From Kocuria turfanensis (GTDB taxonomy: Bacteria > Actinomycetota > Actinomycetes > Actinomycetales > Micrococcaceae): a DNA stretch of 64,000 nucleotides. Location of the stretch: positions 3,495,981 to 3,559,980 of the forward strand of contig NZ_CP014480.1 of assembly GCF_001580365.1 (NCBI RefSeq), written 5' to 3'. The notes under the pieces are model-generated. The model saw nothing but the letters and a program-made list of their open reading frames with translations. It ran no database searches and was not told the origin of the DNA. Below are positions 42,417 through 51,020 of the stretch, piece by piece (position 1 is the first letter of the stretch; each line of letters starts with the position of its first letter). The translations under genes were made by a program, and so were the position numbers.

Positions 42417-43739
42417 ATGCCCAGGAACGCCGGTGGAGTCGCCGGCCGGCGGGGAGTCGGCGCCGTGACGGGCTCTCCCGGCGCGACTCCGCCGGTGGGC
42501 GGGCCGTCCGGCGTCCCGCCCGCCCAGGACGCCCAGGAACTCGCCCGCCTGGCGGCCCTGCACGAGCTCGGCCTGCTGGACACCGCCCCCGAGGAGCGCT
42601 TCGAGCGGATCGTGTCCCTGGCCCGCCTGGTCTTCCAGGTGCCCGTGGCCGCCATCGCGCTCGTCGACGCGGACCGGCAGTGGGTCAAGGCCGCCTCCGG
42701 GCTGGATGCCGGGGTCTCGGTGCCCCTCCGGTACTCGCCGTGCCACTACACGGTCCAGCAGCCGGGTGCCCTGGTCCTGGAGGACACCGCACGCGGGACC
42801 CGGGCGGTGGACACCACGGTGGTGCGCCAGGGGATGCGCTTCTACGCGGGGCAGCCGCTGCGGGCGCGCACGGGGGAGCGGGTCGGGTCGCTGTGCATCA
42901 TGGACGCCGTGCCGCGGGCGTTCAGCGCGGACGAGCAGGAGGTCCTCGCCCAGTTCGGGCAGCTCGTGGAGCGGGAGCTGGCCGCCACCGGCGAGCTCGC
43001 GGCCGCCGGGGCCGCGCAGCGGGTGCTGCTCCCCGCGGGATCCGTGGGGGTGCCCGGGTACGAGCTGGCCGGCCGGTGCACACCGGCCCGGCGCGCCGGC
43101 GGGAGCTATTTCGACTGGGCCGCCGAGGACGGGCGGGTCCAGCTCGAGGCCGCCGACGTCCTCGGCGCCGAGACCGCGTCCGCGGCGGTCACCTCCGGTC
43201 TGCGCGCGCTGCTGCGGGCCACGGGTCCGGGGCGCCCCCGGCGCCGGCCGGTCGAGCGGACGGTCGAGCGGTCGTCGGTAGGGGCGCCGGCCGCGGCCGA
43301 CGGCGCCGGGGCCTTCGTCACGGCCTTCGCGGCGACGCTGGAGGCGGCCGGCGGCACCCTGGTCTACGTCCTGGCGGGGTACGGCGCGGCCCTGGTCCTC
43401 GGCGCCGACGGCGGCGTGCGACGGCTGGCCGGCTCGGGGCCGGCCCTGGGGCTGTCGCCGGCCTACGGCTCCGGGTGGGACGTGCGCACGGCCGCGCTGG
43501 ACCCGGGGGAGACCCTGCTGGTGCTCACCGACGGGTTCCTCGGCCTGAGCCCGGACGCGCAGCCGGCCGGGGGCCTGGACGCGGTCGCCCGGCGCTATCC
43601 GGGCGGCATCGGGGCCGACGAGGCGGTGGACCTGGCCACGGCGTGGGCCGTGACCGAGGGGCACCCCATCGACCTCACCGTCCTCGCCCTCCACCGTCTG
43701 CCCGCGCCGTCCCCGTCATCGGGGCCGGGGAGCGGCTGA
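42417..43739 (+). CDS. GAF domain protein with PP2C/SpoIIE-like domain, metal site degenerate
   Basis: The product (440 residues) opens with a flexible stretch, then a GAF domain (about residues 40-185: LHELGLLDTAPEERFERIV, PVAAIALVDADRQWVKAASG, CHYTVQQPGALVLEDTA, RFYAGQPLRA, GSLCIMD). From about 205 a SpoIIE-type phosphatase domain follows (GVPGYELAGRCTPARRAGGS, GETLLVLTDGFLGLS, PIDLTVLALHR). The expected metal motif VGGDFYDW is AGGSYFDW here, so a key Asp is replaced by Ser. The following DVLG is kept. The middle of the domain has a low-complexity insert. It may be a signalling pseudo-phosphatase or bind a partner. It diverges from the SDR gene. Confidence 0.75.
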   Translation: MPRNAGGVAGRRGVGAVTGSPGATPPVGGPSGVPPAQDAQELARLAALHELGLLDTAPEERFERIVSLARLVFQVPVAAIALVDADRQWVKAASGLDAGVSVPLRYSPCHYTVQQPGALVLEDTARGTRAVDTTVVRQGMRFYAGQPLRARTGERVGSLCIMDAVPRAFSADEQEVLAQFGQLVERELAATGELAAAGAAQRVLLPAGSVGVPGYELAGRCTPARRAGGSYFDWAAEDGRVQLEAADVLGAETASAAVTSGLRALLRATGPGRPRRRPVERTVERSSVGAPAAADGAGAFVTAFAATLEAAGGTLVYVLAGYGAALVLGADGGVRRLAGSGPALGLSPAYGSGWDVRTAALDPGETLLVLTDGFLGLSPDAQPAGGLDAVARRYPGGIGADEAVDLATAWAVTEGHPIDLTVLALHRLPAPSPSSGPGSG

Positions 43740-43741
43740 CG

Positions 43742-43770
43742 GGCCCCGCCCCGTCCCGGGACGGGGGCCG
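43742..43770. terminator. Bidirectional terminator between the GAF gene and deoC
   Basis: GGCCCCGCCCCGTCCC pairs with GGGACGGGGGCC with a small bulge, in the 43 bases between two convergent stop codons. Confidence 0.65.
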
Positions 43771-43782
43771 GTGCGGACGTCC

Positions 43783-44436
43783 TCAGCCGACGAGCGCGGG
43801 ACCGCTGCTGGCGCCGATCCGGGAGGCACCCGCCTCGATCAGCGCGAGGGCGTCCTCGCGGGTGCGGATCCCTCCGGAGGCCTTGACCCCGATGTCCGGG
43901 CCCACGGTCTCGCGCATGAGCCGGACGTCCTCCACGGTGGCGCCGGCGGTCGAGAAGCCGGTGGAAGTCTTCACGTAGTCGGCGCCGGCGGCCACGGCGG
44001 CCCGGCAGGCGAGCACCTTCTGCTCGTCGTCCAGCAGGCACGTCTCGATGATGACCTTCAGCGCGGCCCCGCCCGCGTGCGCGGCCTCGGCGACCGCCGC
44101 GATGTCCCGCTCGAGGATCTCGGCCTCGCCGGCCCGCGCGGCGGCGATGTCGATGACCATGTCGATCTCCTGGGCGCCGGCGGCCACGGCCGTGGCGGTC
44201 TCGAAGGCCTTGACCTCCTTGGCGGACGCGCCCAGGGGGAAGCCGACGACGACGCACGTCAGCACGTCGCTGCCCGCGAGCTGCTCCCGCACGAAGCCGG
44301 CCCACAGCGGGTTGGTGCACACCGAGGCGAAGCCGTACTGCTTGGCCTCCGCGCACAGGGCGGCGATCTGCTCCCGCGACGCCTCGGGCTTGAGCAGCGT
44401 GGAGTCGATGTAGGAGGCGAGCTGGGGGGTGGTCAC
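43783..44436 (-). CDS. deoC: Deoxyribose-phosphate aldolase
   Basis: This 217-residue TIM-barrel enzyme splits 2-deoxyribose-5-phosphate into glyceraldehyde-3-phosphate and acetaldehyde in deoxynucleoside breakdown. Signatures are [55 protein letters not shown], the Schiff-base lysine in [15 protein letters not shown], and the second lysine in [15 protein letters not shown]. Length is normal. The ATG at 44436 follows GAAAGGCCGCCC. It stands alone, not next to other nucleoside genes, and is separated from hemD by a 90-base gap. Confidence 0.96.
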   Translation of the reverse strand: MTTPQLASYIDSTLLKPEASREQIAALCAEAKQYGFASVCTNPLWAGFVREQLAGSDVLTCVVVGFPLGASAKEVKAFETATAVAAGAQEIDMVIDIAAARAGEAEILERDIAAVAEAAHAGGAALKVIIETCLLDDEQKVLACRAAVAAGADYVKTSTGFSTAGATVEDVRLMRETVGPDIGVKASGGIRTREDALALIEAGASRIGASSGPALVG

Positions 44437-44526
44437 GGGCGGCCTTTCGACGGTCGAGCGGGTCGCGCCCAGCCTACCGGCCGCACCCGCCGTGTCCTGC
44501 TGCCCGGCATCTCCGGCCGGGGACGG

Positions 44527-45387
44527 TCAGCGCTGACCGGGCTCCTCGGACGCATCGGCCGGGCGGGCGAGGGCGTCCGTGAGCTGCTTGAGCATCGCGC
44601 CCATCCGGAACCGCTCGGGCACCAGCGGGGAGAGCCCCAGCTCCTCGAGGGGGGCGGCGGTGACGGGGCCGACGGTCGCGGCGAGCATGCCCCGGCGGAA
44701 CGCTGCCAGCAGCTCCTCGTGCAGCCCGAGCTCCTCTGCGGTGCTGAACAGCGCGTCCACGGCCGGGGCGGCGGTGAACGTGACCGCGTCGACCCGCCCG
44801 GCGGCGGCCTCGCGCACCAGCACCGGCACCTGCCCGGCGTCGTCGGCGGAGGCCCAGCGGTAGGGGGTCACGGTCAGCACCCGGGCGCCGGCGTCGGTGA
44901 GCCGACGCCGCTGGGCGGCGTCGGCGATCCCGTGCAGCTGCAGGCCGATCGTGCGCCCGGAGAGGTCGCCGTCGTGCTCGGCCAGCACCAGGTCCACGAG
45001 TCCCTGGGTGGTCTCGTCGGCGGACATCCCCGCGTCCTCGAGACCCAGCCCGCGCACCGCGCCGCGGCCCTTCGGCCCGCGCACGTAGACGGCGGCCTCG
45101 TGCAGGCACAGCAGCAGCTCGGCGTCGAAGCCCTGGGCCTCGGCGGCGTCGTGCCACCGGCGCAGCCCGTAGCCGGTGGTGAGCAGGACCAGGTCCGGGC
45201 GGGCCTCGAACAGCGCCCGCGAGGCCGCCGCGAGCCCGGCGTCCTCGCCGACCGGCTCGACCTTCAGCGCCGGGGCGTGGATCACCCGGGCGCCGCGCCG
45301 TTCGAGCGCGGCGATCTGGTCCTCGGAGCGGCGGTGCGCGGTGACACCCACCACCCGCCCCGCCAGCGGCAGCTCCTCAGCAGCCAT
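44527..45387 (-). CDS. hemD: Uroporphyrinogen-III synthase
   Basis: HemD closes hydroxymethylbilane to uroporphyrinogen III. The 286-residue protein has the two-lobed HemD pattern: GRVVGVTAHRRSEDQIAALE with PALKVEP, LVLLTTGYGLRRWHDAAE, a second lobe with SGRTIGLQLHG and TVTPYRWASADD, then VDAVTFTAAPAVDALFSTAE and LAATVGPVTAAPLEELGL. HemD is poorly conserved, but neighbour cobA and the VGPVTAA motif support the call. The start overlaps the 3' end of cobA by 11 bases, so the two are co-translated. With cobA and the divergent chelatase it belongs to siroheme supply; whether it also serves haem is unknown. Confidence 0.88.
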   Translation of the reverse strand: MAAEELPLAGRVVGVTAHRRSEDQIAALERRGARVIHAPALKVEPVGEDAGLAAASRALFEARPDLVLLTTGYGLRRWHDAAEAQGFDAELLLCLHEAAVYVRGPKGRGAVRGLGLEDAGMSADETTQGLVDLVLAEHDGDLSGRTIGLQLHGIADAAQRRRLTDAGARVLTVTPYRWASADDAGQVPVLVREAAAGRVDAVTFTAAPAVDALFSTAEELGLHEELLAAFRRGMLAATVGPVTAAPLEELGLSPLVPERFRMGAMLKQLTDALARPADASEEPGQR

Positions 45388-46399
45388 GGGCGGTCACCTC
45401 GGCGAGGAACGCGTCCCGTTCCGCGGTCGCGAGCCGCACCACGGGTCCGATGACGACGACGGCGGGGGAACCGCAGCCGGCCGCCGCGGTGTCCTTGACC
45501 GCACGGGCGAGGGTCGTGATCGTGGAGCGCTGCCGGTCGGTGAAGCCGCGCTCCACCACGGCCAGCGGCGTGGCGGGGTCCGCGCCGGAGCGGACGAGGC
45601 CGGCCACGAGGTGGGGGAGCGTGGCCACGCCCATGAGTACCACCAGCGTCCCGCCGGAGGCGCCGAGGCCGGCGAAGTGGGCGAGCTCGGCCTCGGAGAA
45701 CGGGACGTGGCCGGAGGCGACGGTGAACATCCGGGAGACCTCGCGGAAGGTCACGGGGATCCCGGCGGCCCCGGGCACGGAGACCGCGCTGGTGATCCCG
45801 GGGACCACGTCCACCGGGATGCCGTGGGCCGCGCACGCGGCGAGCTCCTCGCCGCCGCGGCCGAACACGTAGGGGTCGCCGCCCTTGAGCCGCACCACGG
45901 ACCGGCCGGCCAGGGCGTGCTCGACCATGAGCTCCTGGATCCGGGACTGCGGGACCGGGTGGTGGCCCGGGGTCTTGCCCACCGGGACGATCTCGGCGCC
46001 CGGGGCCGCGGCCGCCACGGCGCCCGCGGGGGCGAGGCGGTCCACGAAGACGACGTCGGCGTCCTGGAGGGCGGTCACGGCGCGCACCGTGAGCAGGTCG
46101 TCGGCACCGGGGCCCCCGCCGACCAGGGTCACCCGTCCGCCGGTCCGGGCCGAGGGCTCCTGGACGACCGGCACGCGGGCTCCGGCCTCGCGCAGCGCGT
46201 CCCGCCAGCGCTGGGCGGCGGGGCCGACGACCACGGCGAGAGCGGCCCCGGCGACGTCGGAGGCGGACAGCCGGGCGGGGTCGGCCACGGCGCGGACGTC
46301 GGCGCCGGCCGAGGCGTACCGGTGGTGGGCGCGGCGGGCCTCGTGCGGATCACCGAGGACGAGCACCGGGACGTCGGTGAGGTCTGCGGTCAGGAGCAT
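45377..46399 (-). CDS. cobA: Uroporphyrinogen-III C-methyltransferase (SUMT)
   Basis: The 340-residue protein methylates uroporphyrinogen III twice using SAM to give precorrin-2. The C-terminal about 245 residues carry the whole SUMT pattern: RVTLVGGGPGADDLLTVRAV, ADVVFVDRLAP, VGKTPGHHPVPQSRI, VVRLKGGDPYVFGRGGEE, VPGITSAVSVPGAAGIPVTF and ASGHVPF. The first about 90 residues look like a reduced CysG N-terminal (Rossmann) domain (VLVLGDPHEARRAHHRYASA) lacking a clear GxGxxA, so dehydrogenase activity is doubtful. The ATG at 46399 follows GGAGGACCCC. The 3' end overlaps hemD. Confidence 0.92.
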   Translation of the reverse strand: MLLTADLTDVPVLVLGDPHEARRAHHRYASAGADVRAVADPARLSASDVAGAALAVVVGPAAQRWRDALREAGARVPVVQEPSARTGGRVTLVGGGPGADDLLTVRAVTALQDADVVFVDRLAPAGAVAAAAPGAEIVPVGKTPGHHPVPQSRIQELMVEHALAGRSVVRLKGGDPYVFGRGGEELAACAAHGIPVDVVPGITSAVSVPGAAGIPVTFREVSRMFTVASGHVPFSEAELAHFAGLGASGGTLVVLMGVATLPHLVAGLVRSGADPATPLAVVERGFTDRQRSTITTLARAVKDTAAAGCGSPAVVVIGPVVRLATAERDAFLAEVTAHGC

Positions 46400-46477
46400 G
46401 GGGTCCTCCAGGGGGAGAGCGGGGGTCGGGGCACCACGCATGCCATGGTGGGCCCCCTACCAGAGTGGGACATCCGT

Positions 46478-46545
46478 GTTACGGCGCCGTTGCACCGTGA
46501 CGTCCCGTGACGGAACCTGCCCGTCCCGCCCCTCGATCATAGGCT
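46478..46545 (+). promoter_or_regulatory. cobA-sirB divergent promoter region
   Basis: TAGGCT at 46540-46545 ends six bases before the sirB ATG, so a leaderless sirB transcript is likely. Upstream are GTTAC-N6-GTTGC (46478-46493) and a direct repeat GTGACGTCCCGTGACGG (46497-46513). These resemble GlnR-type half-sites only loosely. Confidence 0.35.
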
Positions 46546-46551
46546 GGGAGC

Positions 46552-47274
46552 ATGACGACCTCCGACGCCCCCGTCCTGCTGGCCTGCGCCCACGGCACCC
46601 GGTTCCCGGCCGGGCGCACGGCCGTGAACCGTCTCGTGGACGCCGTCGCCGCGCAGCTGCCCGGCACCGAGGTGGTGCCCACGTGGGTGGACGTGCAGGC
46701 CCCGGACCTGGCCGCCCGCACCGAGGAGTACGCCGGGCGCCCGGCCGTGGTGGTGCCGCTGCTGCTCTCCGCCGGCTACCACGTCTACGTGGACGTGGCC
46801 GAGGCGGTGGCCGCCGACGAGCTCCACCGGGTCTCCGCCGCCCTCGGCCCGGACCGGGCGCTGGCCCGGCTGCTGGCCCGGCGGGTGCACGAGGCGTGCG
46901 GGGCCGCCGGCGCCCCGCTGGGGGAGCGCGACGCCGTGGTGCTGGCCACGGCCGGTTCCTCGGACCGCCGCGCGGTGGTCGACTGCGCCGCGGTGGCGGA
47001 TCTGCTGGGGGAGGAGCTGGGCCGGCCCGTGACCGTGTCCTACCTGGCCGCCGCGCGTCCCCGGGTGACAGAAGCGGTGGTCTCCGCCCGGGCCGGCCTG
47101 GCGGAGGGGGGCCGCGTCGTCGTCGCCAACTACCTGCTGGCCCCCGGCTACTTCCTGGACCTCTCGCGCGCCGCCGGCGCCGACGTGGACACCGAGCCGC
47201 TGGCCGTGCCGGAGGGGGAGGTCCCGCCCGAGCTCGTCGACGTGGTGGTCTCCCGCTACCGCTCGGTGGCGTGA
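46552..47274 (+). CDS. sirB: Sirohydrochlorin chelatase (SirB/CbiX-like)
   Basis: The 240-residue protein is of the two-lobed CbiX/SirB class that inserts Fe (or Co) into sirohydrochlorin. The metal-binding His is in LLACAHGTRFPAGRTAV; the second site in VVVPLLLSAGYHVYVDV. The second lobe repeats the pattern with VVLATAGSSDRRAV, TVSYLAAARPRVTEAV and VVVANYLLAPGYFLDL, with the His lost (ATAGSSD). With cobA and hemD divergent next door it completes siroheme synthesis from uroporphyrinogen, missing only a clear precorrin-2 dehydrogenase. It likely feeds a nitrite or sulfite reductase; narK at the window's end fits. Its last about 20 codons recur at 52190. Confidence 0.88.
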   Translation: MTTSDAPVLLACAHGTRFPAGRTAVNRLVDAVAAQLPGTEVVPTWVDVQAPDLAARTEEYAGRPAVVVPLLLSAGYHVYVDVAEAVAADELHRVSAALGPDRALARLLARRVHEACGAAGAPLGERDAVVLATAGSSDRRAVVDCAAVADLLGEELGRPVTVSYLAAARPRVTEAVVSARAGLAEGGRVVVANYLLAPGYFLDLSRAAGADVDTEPLAVPEGEVPPELVDVVVSRYRSVA

Positions 47275-47311
47275 CCTGCTTCCTGCAGGCGAGGCCTGCA
47301 GGAAGCAGGTC
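47273..47311. terminator. Bidirectional terminator between sirB and a GT39-like gene
   Basis: A perfect 18-bp inverted repeat (GACCTGCTTCCTGCAGGC, 47273-47290, and complement 47294-47311) with a GAG loop, overlapping the sirB stop codon. Confidence 0.9.
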
Positions 47312-47329
47312 CACGGCCGGCTCGCTCCG

Positions 47330-48838
47330 TCAGCGGTTCAACTGGAAGATGTACCAGTCCTGCTCTGACCACTGCCGAACGGGGAAAGGCTCGGCCGCGA
47401 GGTCGTAGTGTGGGCTGCCGATGACTGCTTCCTGCAGGACAGCAAGCTGAGCATCCTCGGTGGGGTTTCCTGTGCTGCCCGAGCGCCACACGATCATTTC
47501 GAAGGCGCGGTTCTCCACGGCATTCCGGATGGCTCCGGGCCCGCTGTCGAACAGGCCGTAGTGCTCCACCCACTGGATGTCCGGAAACTCGTCCCGGGTG
47601 TAGAAGCTCAGCGGTAGCGATTGTGTGGACAGGTACCGGCCGGGAGGCGAGTCCTCGGCCATGAGCGACACCACACGTTCCACATTGGGCCACTCGTAGT
47701 GCATGGTGTGGGAGCGGGCCAGCCCGGAGACCAACAAGATCCACATGATGGCCGCCAGCAGAATTCCTCGCAGCGACGGTCTCGCCAGTTCGGCCAACGC
47801 CCGGCCCGCCAGCGGGGCAAGGAAGAGCGCCGAATATGCCATGTGCTTCTCGAAGGACACGGCTTCGCCGAGATGCAGTTGACCCACCAGCAGACCGGAA
47901 GCGCCGGCGAAAAGCGCAAGGACGAAGAGCGACGATCTCAGTGACCGCGCCACCAGCAGACCCCCCAGCACGGCCAGGGCGGCTGACAGGCCGATGTCCT
48001 GGGCCACATAGCCGAGCAGCTGTGACAGTGGAGCCGGGCTGAGTGCCTCGCGTCCGGTCGTGGTGAAGAGGATGCCTTCGCGGACTTCCTCACCCCACAG
48101 GGCGTACAGGCCGGCGAGAACAGCCGCAGCCACCAGAGCGGTGGTCACGGTGCGGAGCAGACGATTCGCGGCCTTCTGCTGCGGATCCCCGAAAAGCACT
48201 GCGGCCAGCACCACCGGGAGGAACGCTGCTCCGGTGTACTTGACGATCGCCGCTGCGGCGACGGCCACCCCAGCCAGTGCGGCCGAACTCCGCGAACTTC
48301 GAGTCACTCCGAGCCATATACCCACTGACAGGAGACAGAGGCAGAGGGCGTCGAAGGTAGCCAGGGCAGAGGTGTACACGACCGGACCCGTCACCGCGAA
48401 AGTGAAACCGGCCAGATTGCCGGCCGCCTGGCCGTACAGGTACTTGGAGGTGTCCCGAACGCACAACATCGTCACCACGACGCAGCCCAGGCTGAACGCA
48501 CGGACCAGGGGGAGGCCCCCGACATATTGCAGGAGCCCCGCCAGGACCGGATAGGCCACCGGAACTCCCGAGAAGAAGGATCCGTAGTCGATCACGGGAG
48601 CCCCGGTCAGCCAGTGCGCAAGGATTTCTTGGCCTGCGAGAACATAGAGCGCTTCGTCCTGGAACGCCGTGTTGCCCAGTCGGAGGGACAGCAGCCCCTG
48701 GACAGTGACCAGGAGAAGAAGAGGGAAGTGTTGGATCCACCGATCTGCTCGTGGGCGGAGGCGTGTGGGGAGTACGGATGCCAGAGCCAGCCGCCAGACG
48801 GGCGCGTCCACTGTCCCGGCGATCGTGGAGGTGCTCAC
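47330..48838 (-). CDS. GT39-like membrane glycosyltransferase, second cluster, copy 1
   Basis: The 502-residue polytopic protein has about eleven membrane helices. The first outside loop carries NTAFQDEALYVLAGQEILA (Asp-Glu motif of GT-C enzymes) and GSFFSGVPVAYPVLAGLLQY. A short soluble C-terminus (SLPLSFYTRDEFPDIQWVEH, MIVWRSGSTGNPTEDAQ) follows. It is a close paralog of the copy at 52302 and differs from the island's GT39 genes. The GTG start overlaps the stop of the upstream GT2 (GTGA). Compared with the flanking genes its codon use looks a little less G+C-biased. It probably transfers carrier-linked sugars to the polymer of that GT2; donor unknown. Confidence 0.82.
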   Translation of the reverse strand: MSTSTIAGTVDAPVWRLALASVLPTRLRPRADRWIQHFPLLLLVTVQGLLSLRLGNTAFQDEALYVLAGQEILAHWLTGAPVIDYGSFFSGVPVAYPVLAGLLQYVGGLPLVRAFSLGCVVVTMLCVRDTSKYLYGQAAGNLAGFTFAVTGPVVYTSALATFDALCLCLLSVGIWLGVTRSSRSSAALAGVAVAAAAIVKYTGAAFLPVVLAAVLFGDPQQKAANRLLRTVTTALVAAAVLAGLYALWGEEVREGILFTTTGREALSPAPLSQLLGYVAQDIGLSAALAVLGGLLVARSLRSSLFVLALFAGASGLLVGQLHLGEAVSFEKHMAYSALFLAPLAGRALAELARPSLRGILLAAIMWILLVSGLARSHTMHYEWPNVERVVSLMAEDSPPGRYLSTQSLPLSFYTRDEFPDIQWVEHYGLFDSGPGAIRNAVENRAFEMIVWRSGSTGNPTEDAQLAVLQEAVIGSPHYDLAAEPFPVRQWSEQDWYIFQLNR

Positions 48839-50463
48839 GCCGCATTCTCCTTGACCAGCCGGCTCTCGAGCCCGACGTGGCTGTCAGACCTCGACTGTCC
48901 ATCGGGAACCAGAAGGAGAGAGGCCGGCCAGGGCTTGACTCCAAGAGCCACGAGGACCACGGGAACGAAAACGTAGACGTTCGCCAGGAGGAACAGCCCG
49001 GCCGCCCACCATCCTGCCAGCGTGAACTCCGGCTGGCCGAGCCGCCAGACGAAGGCGGCGATGACCAGTACCTGTGTCGTGCCGAGGTAGGCAACAATCA
49101 GCCGGCGCACTCGCCCGGCCAGAGGCGCGGCCTTCGTCCTGCCATGTGAGGGGACCCACTCGGACACCGTGCCGGAGAAGACGTCGATGATGGCGACGAT
49201 GTGGGCGAAACTGTAGATCGCCTGTACCCGGAGGACGTCGAGGCGCCACGACGAGTTCATCAGTCTCGGGTAGACCACGAGCCAGAGCACGGCTGTGCCC
49301 AACAGCGGCAACATGTTCCAGGGGTGCATGTGCTGGGGGAAGAAAAGCGCCATGATCAGCACTGGCAGCGGAGCGAGCAAAGCGTTCATGGCCGTGGTCA
49401 CGTAGTAGATGAAGCCGCTCCAGAAGCTCAGACGCTGGTGCAGGGTCAACGTCTCCTGGCGGTGGAAACCGGAGTCCTTGACAAGTTCCATGGATCCCTC
49501 GCACCAGCGGTACTGCTGCGCAATGAACCCATCGATGTCGTCGGGGCAGATGCCCTGGGTCACGTTGACCGGCACGAATCGAACGCGGTAGTCCGCGCCG
49601 TCCATGTGGATGCCGGTGAAGATGTCCTCGGAGTGGGCGATCCTCGGGAAACCTCCGATGCACTCGAGGGCCGCCCTCCGATAGAGGGCCGACGTGCCGC
49701 AGCAGACCGCCGCATCCACCGCGTCCCGGCTCACTTGGATGAATCGGTAGAAGATCTCCTGCGTGGCCCCCGCTCCGCGCTCGAGCCAATTCTTCGACAA
49801 GGGGGTTGCGAAGTACTGCGGGCTCTGGACTATGCCGATCTGCGGATCGTCCATGTAGGGCGCCAACTCCGTCAAGGCGTCCGGGCGCGGTACGAAATCT
49901 GCGTCGAGAATGAAGATCAGATCGCCGTCCGAGCGGTCGAACGCGTAACGCAGATTGCCGGCCTTCTTGAACTCCGACCCAGGCCGCGCGATGTACTTGA
50001 AGCCATGCGCCGAGGCGGCGGCACGGACTTCCGATCGGTCCATGTCGTCCAGCACGTAGACGTCGACCCGCCCGGGATATTCGAGTCGGGCGACGTAGCG
50101 GTACGTATTGTTGAGGATTTCCAAGGGCTCACCGGCGGTGGGCAGGAAGACGTCGACAGAAGGAACGCGGTCCGGCCGCCAGCTCATGCATCGACGACGA
50201 TGCTCCGCTTCGGTCGTTCGGCGTCGGAACGTCGAAGTGCGCAGTCCGACGAGTGTTTCCACCGCGAGAAGAGCCAGCGGGACGAGGAAGATCAATGTCC
50301 AGTACGTCATCGTCGCAAAACCCGCGAGACTCACGGCCAGGCCCGCGAATGCGCCTGCATGGGCGACGAAGAACCAACGATGCTGTGGGCCCCTGAGGTA
50401 GTTGTACTTCTCTTGATCATCGGGTGGCGACACAATGATGTCGACGGACGAAGTGCTCGTCAT
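48835..50463 (-). CDS. Cellulose-synthase-like GT2, second cluster
   Basis: A 542-residue processive GT2 larger than the island's copies. Two helices near the N-terminus (HAGAFAGLAVSLAGFATM, LIFLVPLALLAVETLVG) precede the GT-A domain: DVFLPTAGEPLEILNNTYR, VYVLDDMDRSEV, KKAGNLRYAFDRSDGDLIFI, ILDADFVPRPDALTELAPYM (DxD), IAHSEDIFTG (general base region), and QQYRW (Q-x-x-R-W). Four or five helices follow. This is the BcsA/CslA arrangement without a PilZ domain. The ATG at 50463 has TTAGGACTG upstream and overlaps the stop of a possible 26-codon leader ORF. With the adjacent GT39-like and GH26 genes it forms a second polymer system. Confidence 0.88.
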   Translation of the reverse strand: MTSTSSVDIIVSPPDDQEKYNYLRGPQHRWFFVAHAGAFAGLAVSLAGFATMTYWTLIFLVPLALLAVETLVGLRTSTFRRRTTEAEHRRRCMSWRPDRVPSVDVFLPTAGEPLEILNNTYRYVARLEYPGRVDVYVLDDMDRSEVRAAASAHGFKYIARPGSEFKKAGNLRYAFDRSDGDLIFILDADFVPRPDALTELAPYMDDPQIGIVQSPQYFATPLSKNWLERGAGATQEIFYRFIQVSRDAVDAAVCCGTSALYRRAALECIGGFPRIAHSEDIFTGIHMDGADYRVRFVPVNVTQGICPDDIDGFIAQQYRWCEGSMELVKDSGFHRQETLTLHQRLSFWSGFIYYVTTAMNALLAPLPVLIMALFFPQHMHPWNMLPLLGTAVLWLVVYPRLMNSSWRLDVLRVQAIYSFAHIVAIIDVFSGTVSEWVPSHGRTKAAPLAGRVRRLIVAYLGTTQVLVIAAFVWRLGQPEFTLAGWWAAGLFLLANVYVFVPVVLVALGVKPWPASLLLVPDGQSRSDSHVGLESRLVKENAA

Positions 50464-50969
50464 ATCAGTCCTAACGCGTCCAACGGTGACAGCGGATTAG
50501 GAGGGTGACGGAGTCCGATGAGCGTGCGTGCACTGATCATGGCCGGTCGACGCGAAGGTTCCCCCCGGAACCTTCGGCGTGGTGTCATCGATGTCGTGGA
50601 CGATCGGATGACGTGCCTCTGAGAGCGCGAATGCACTGTCAGATGAAATCCCCCCGAGGTGCAAGGGTGGCAGGCGAGGGCAGTGCTCGGCCACGGTGAA
50701 GATTGTCACAACCTCGGCTTTTTATGATTACTCACATATTTGTACCGGCGGCGAGCATGCTGACCGCGGCCCGGAGCGAGCCGGGTGCCGCAATGATGAT
50801 GCGTCATCAGCCCAGGTCGTGTGGGGGTAGTGCGAAATTTGTCCCCCGAATGGTGGTATGGACGGCGCTCGGTGCTTCGTGCGTGACCAAGTGTGTCAAC
50901 GGAGCGGTTGCGCTAGGGGGGCCACTTCTGCTGGGCCCCGCAACGTGGTCCTGTACCACCCCACATCAC
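50464..50969 (-). promoter_or_regulatory. Leader and promoter region of the second-cluster GT2
   Basis: A perfect 10-bp hairpin (CGAAGGTTCC, CCCC loop; 50553-50576) sits in the leader. A 26-codon ORF (ATG at 50540, starting MISARTLIG) ends in a 4-bp overlap with the GT2 ATG. Its first bases resemble the leader ORFs of the island GT2 genes. The A+T-rich stretch 50700-50750 (plus strand CTTTTTATGATTACTCACAT) is the likely promoter. I see no further gene. Confidence 0.4.
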
Positions 50970-51003
50970 CAGCACCTCTCGAGCCGACCTCTTCGAGGTG
51001 CTG
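50970..51003 (-). terminator. Possible terminator of the GH26 gene
   Basis: CAGCACCTC and GAGGTGCTG form a 9-bp stem with a 16-base loop, 18 bases past the stop. Confidence 0.45.
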
Positions 51004-51020
51004 TCGAGCCGCCTCTTCCC

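Noticed and set aside
39044..43978. A 1644-codon frame on the plus strand across several genes
   Set aside because: It crosses at least four genes with clear family signatures on the other strand and has no signature of its own.
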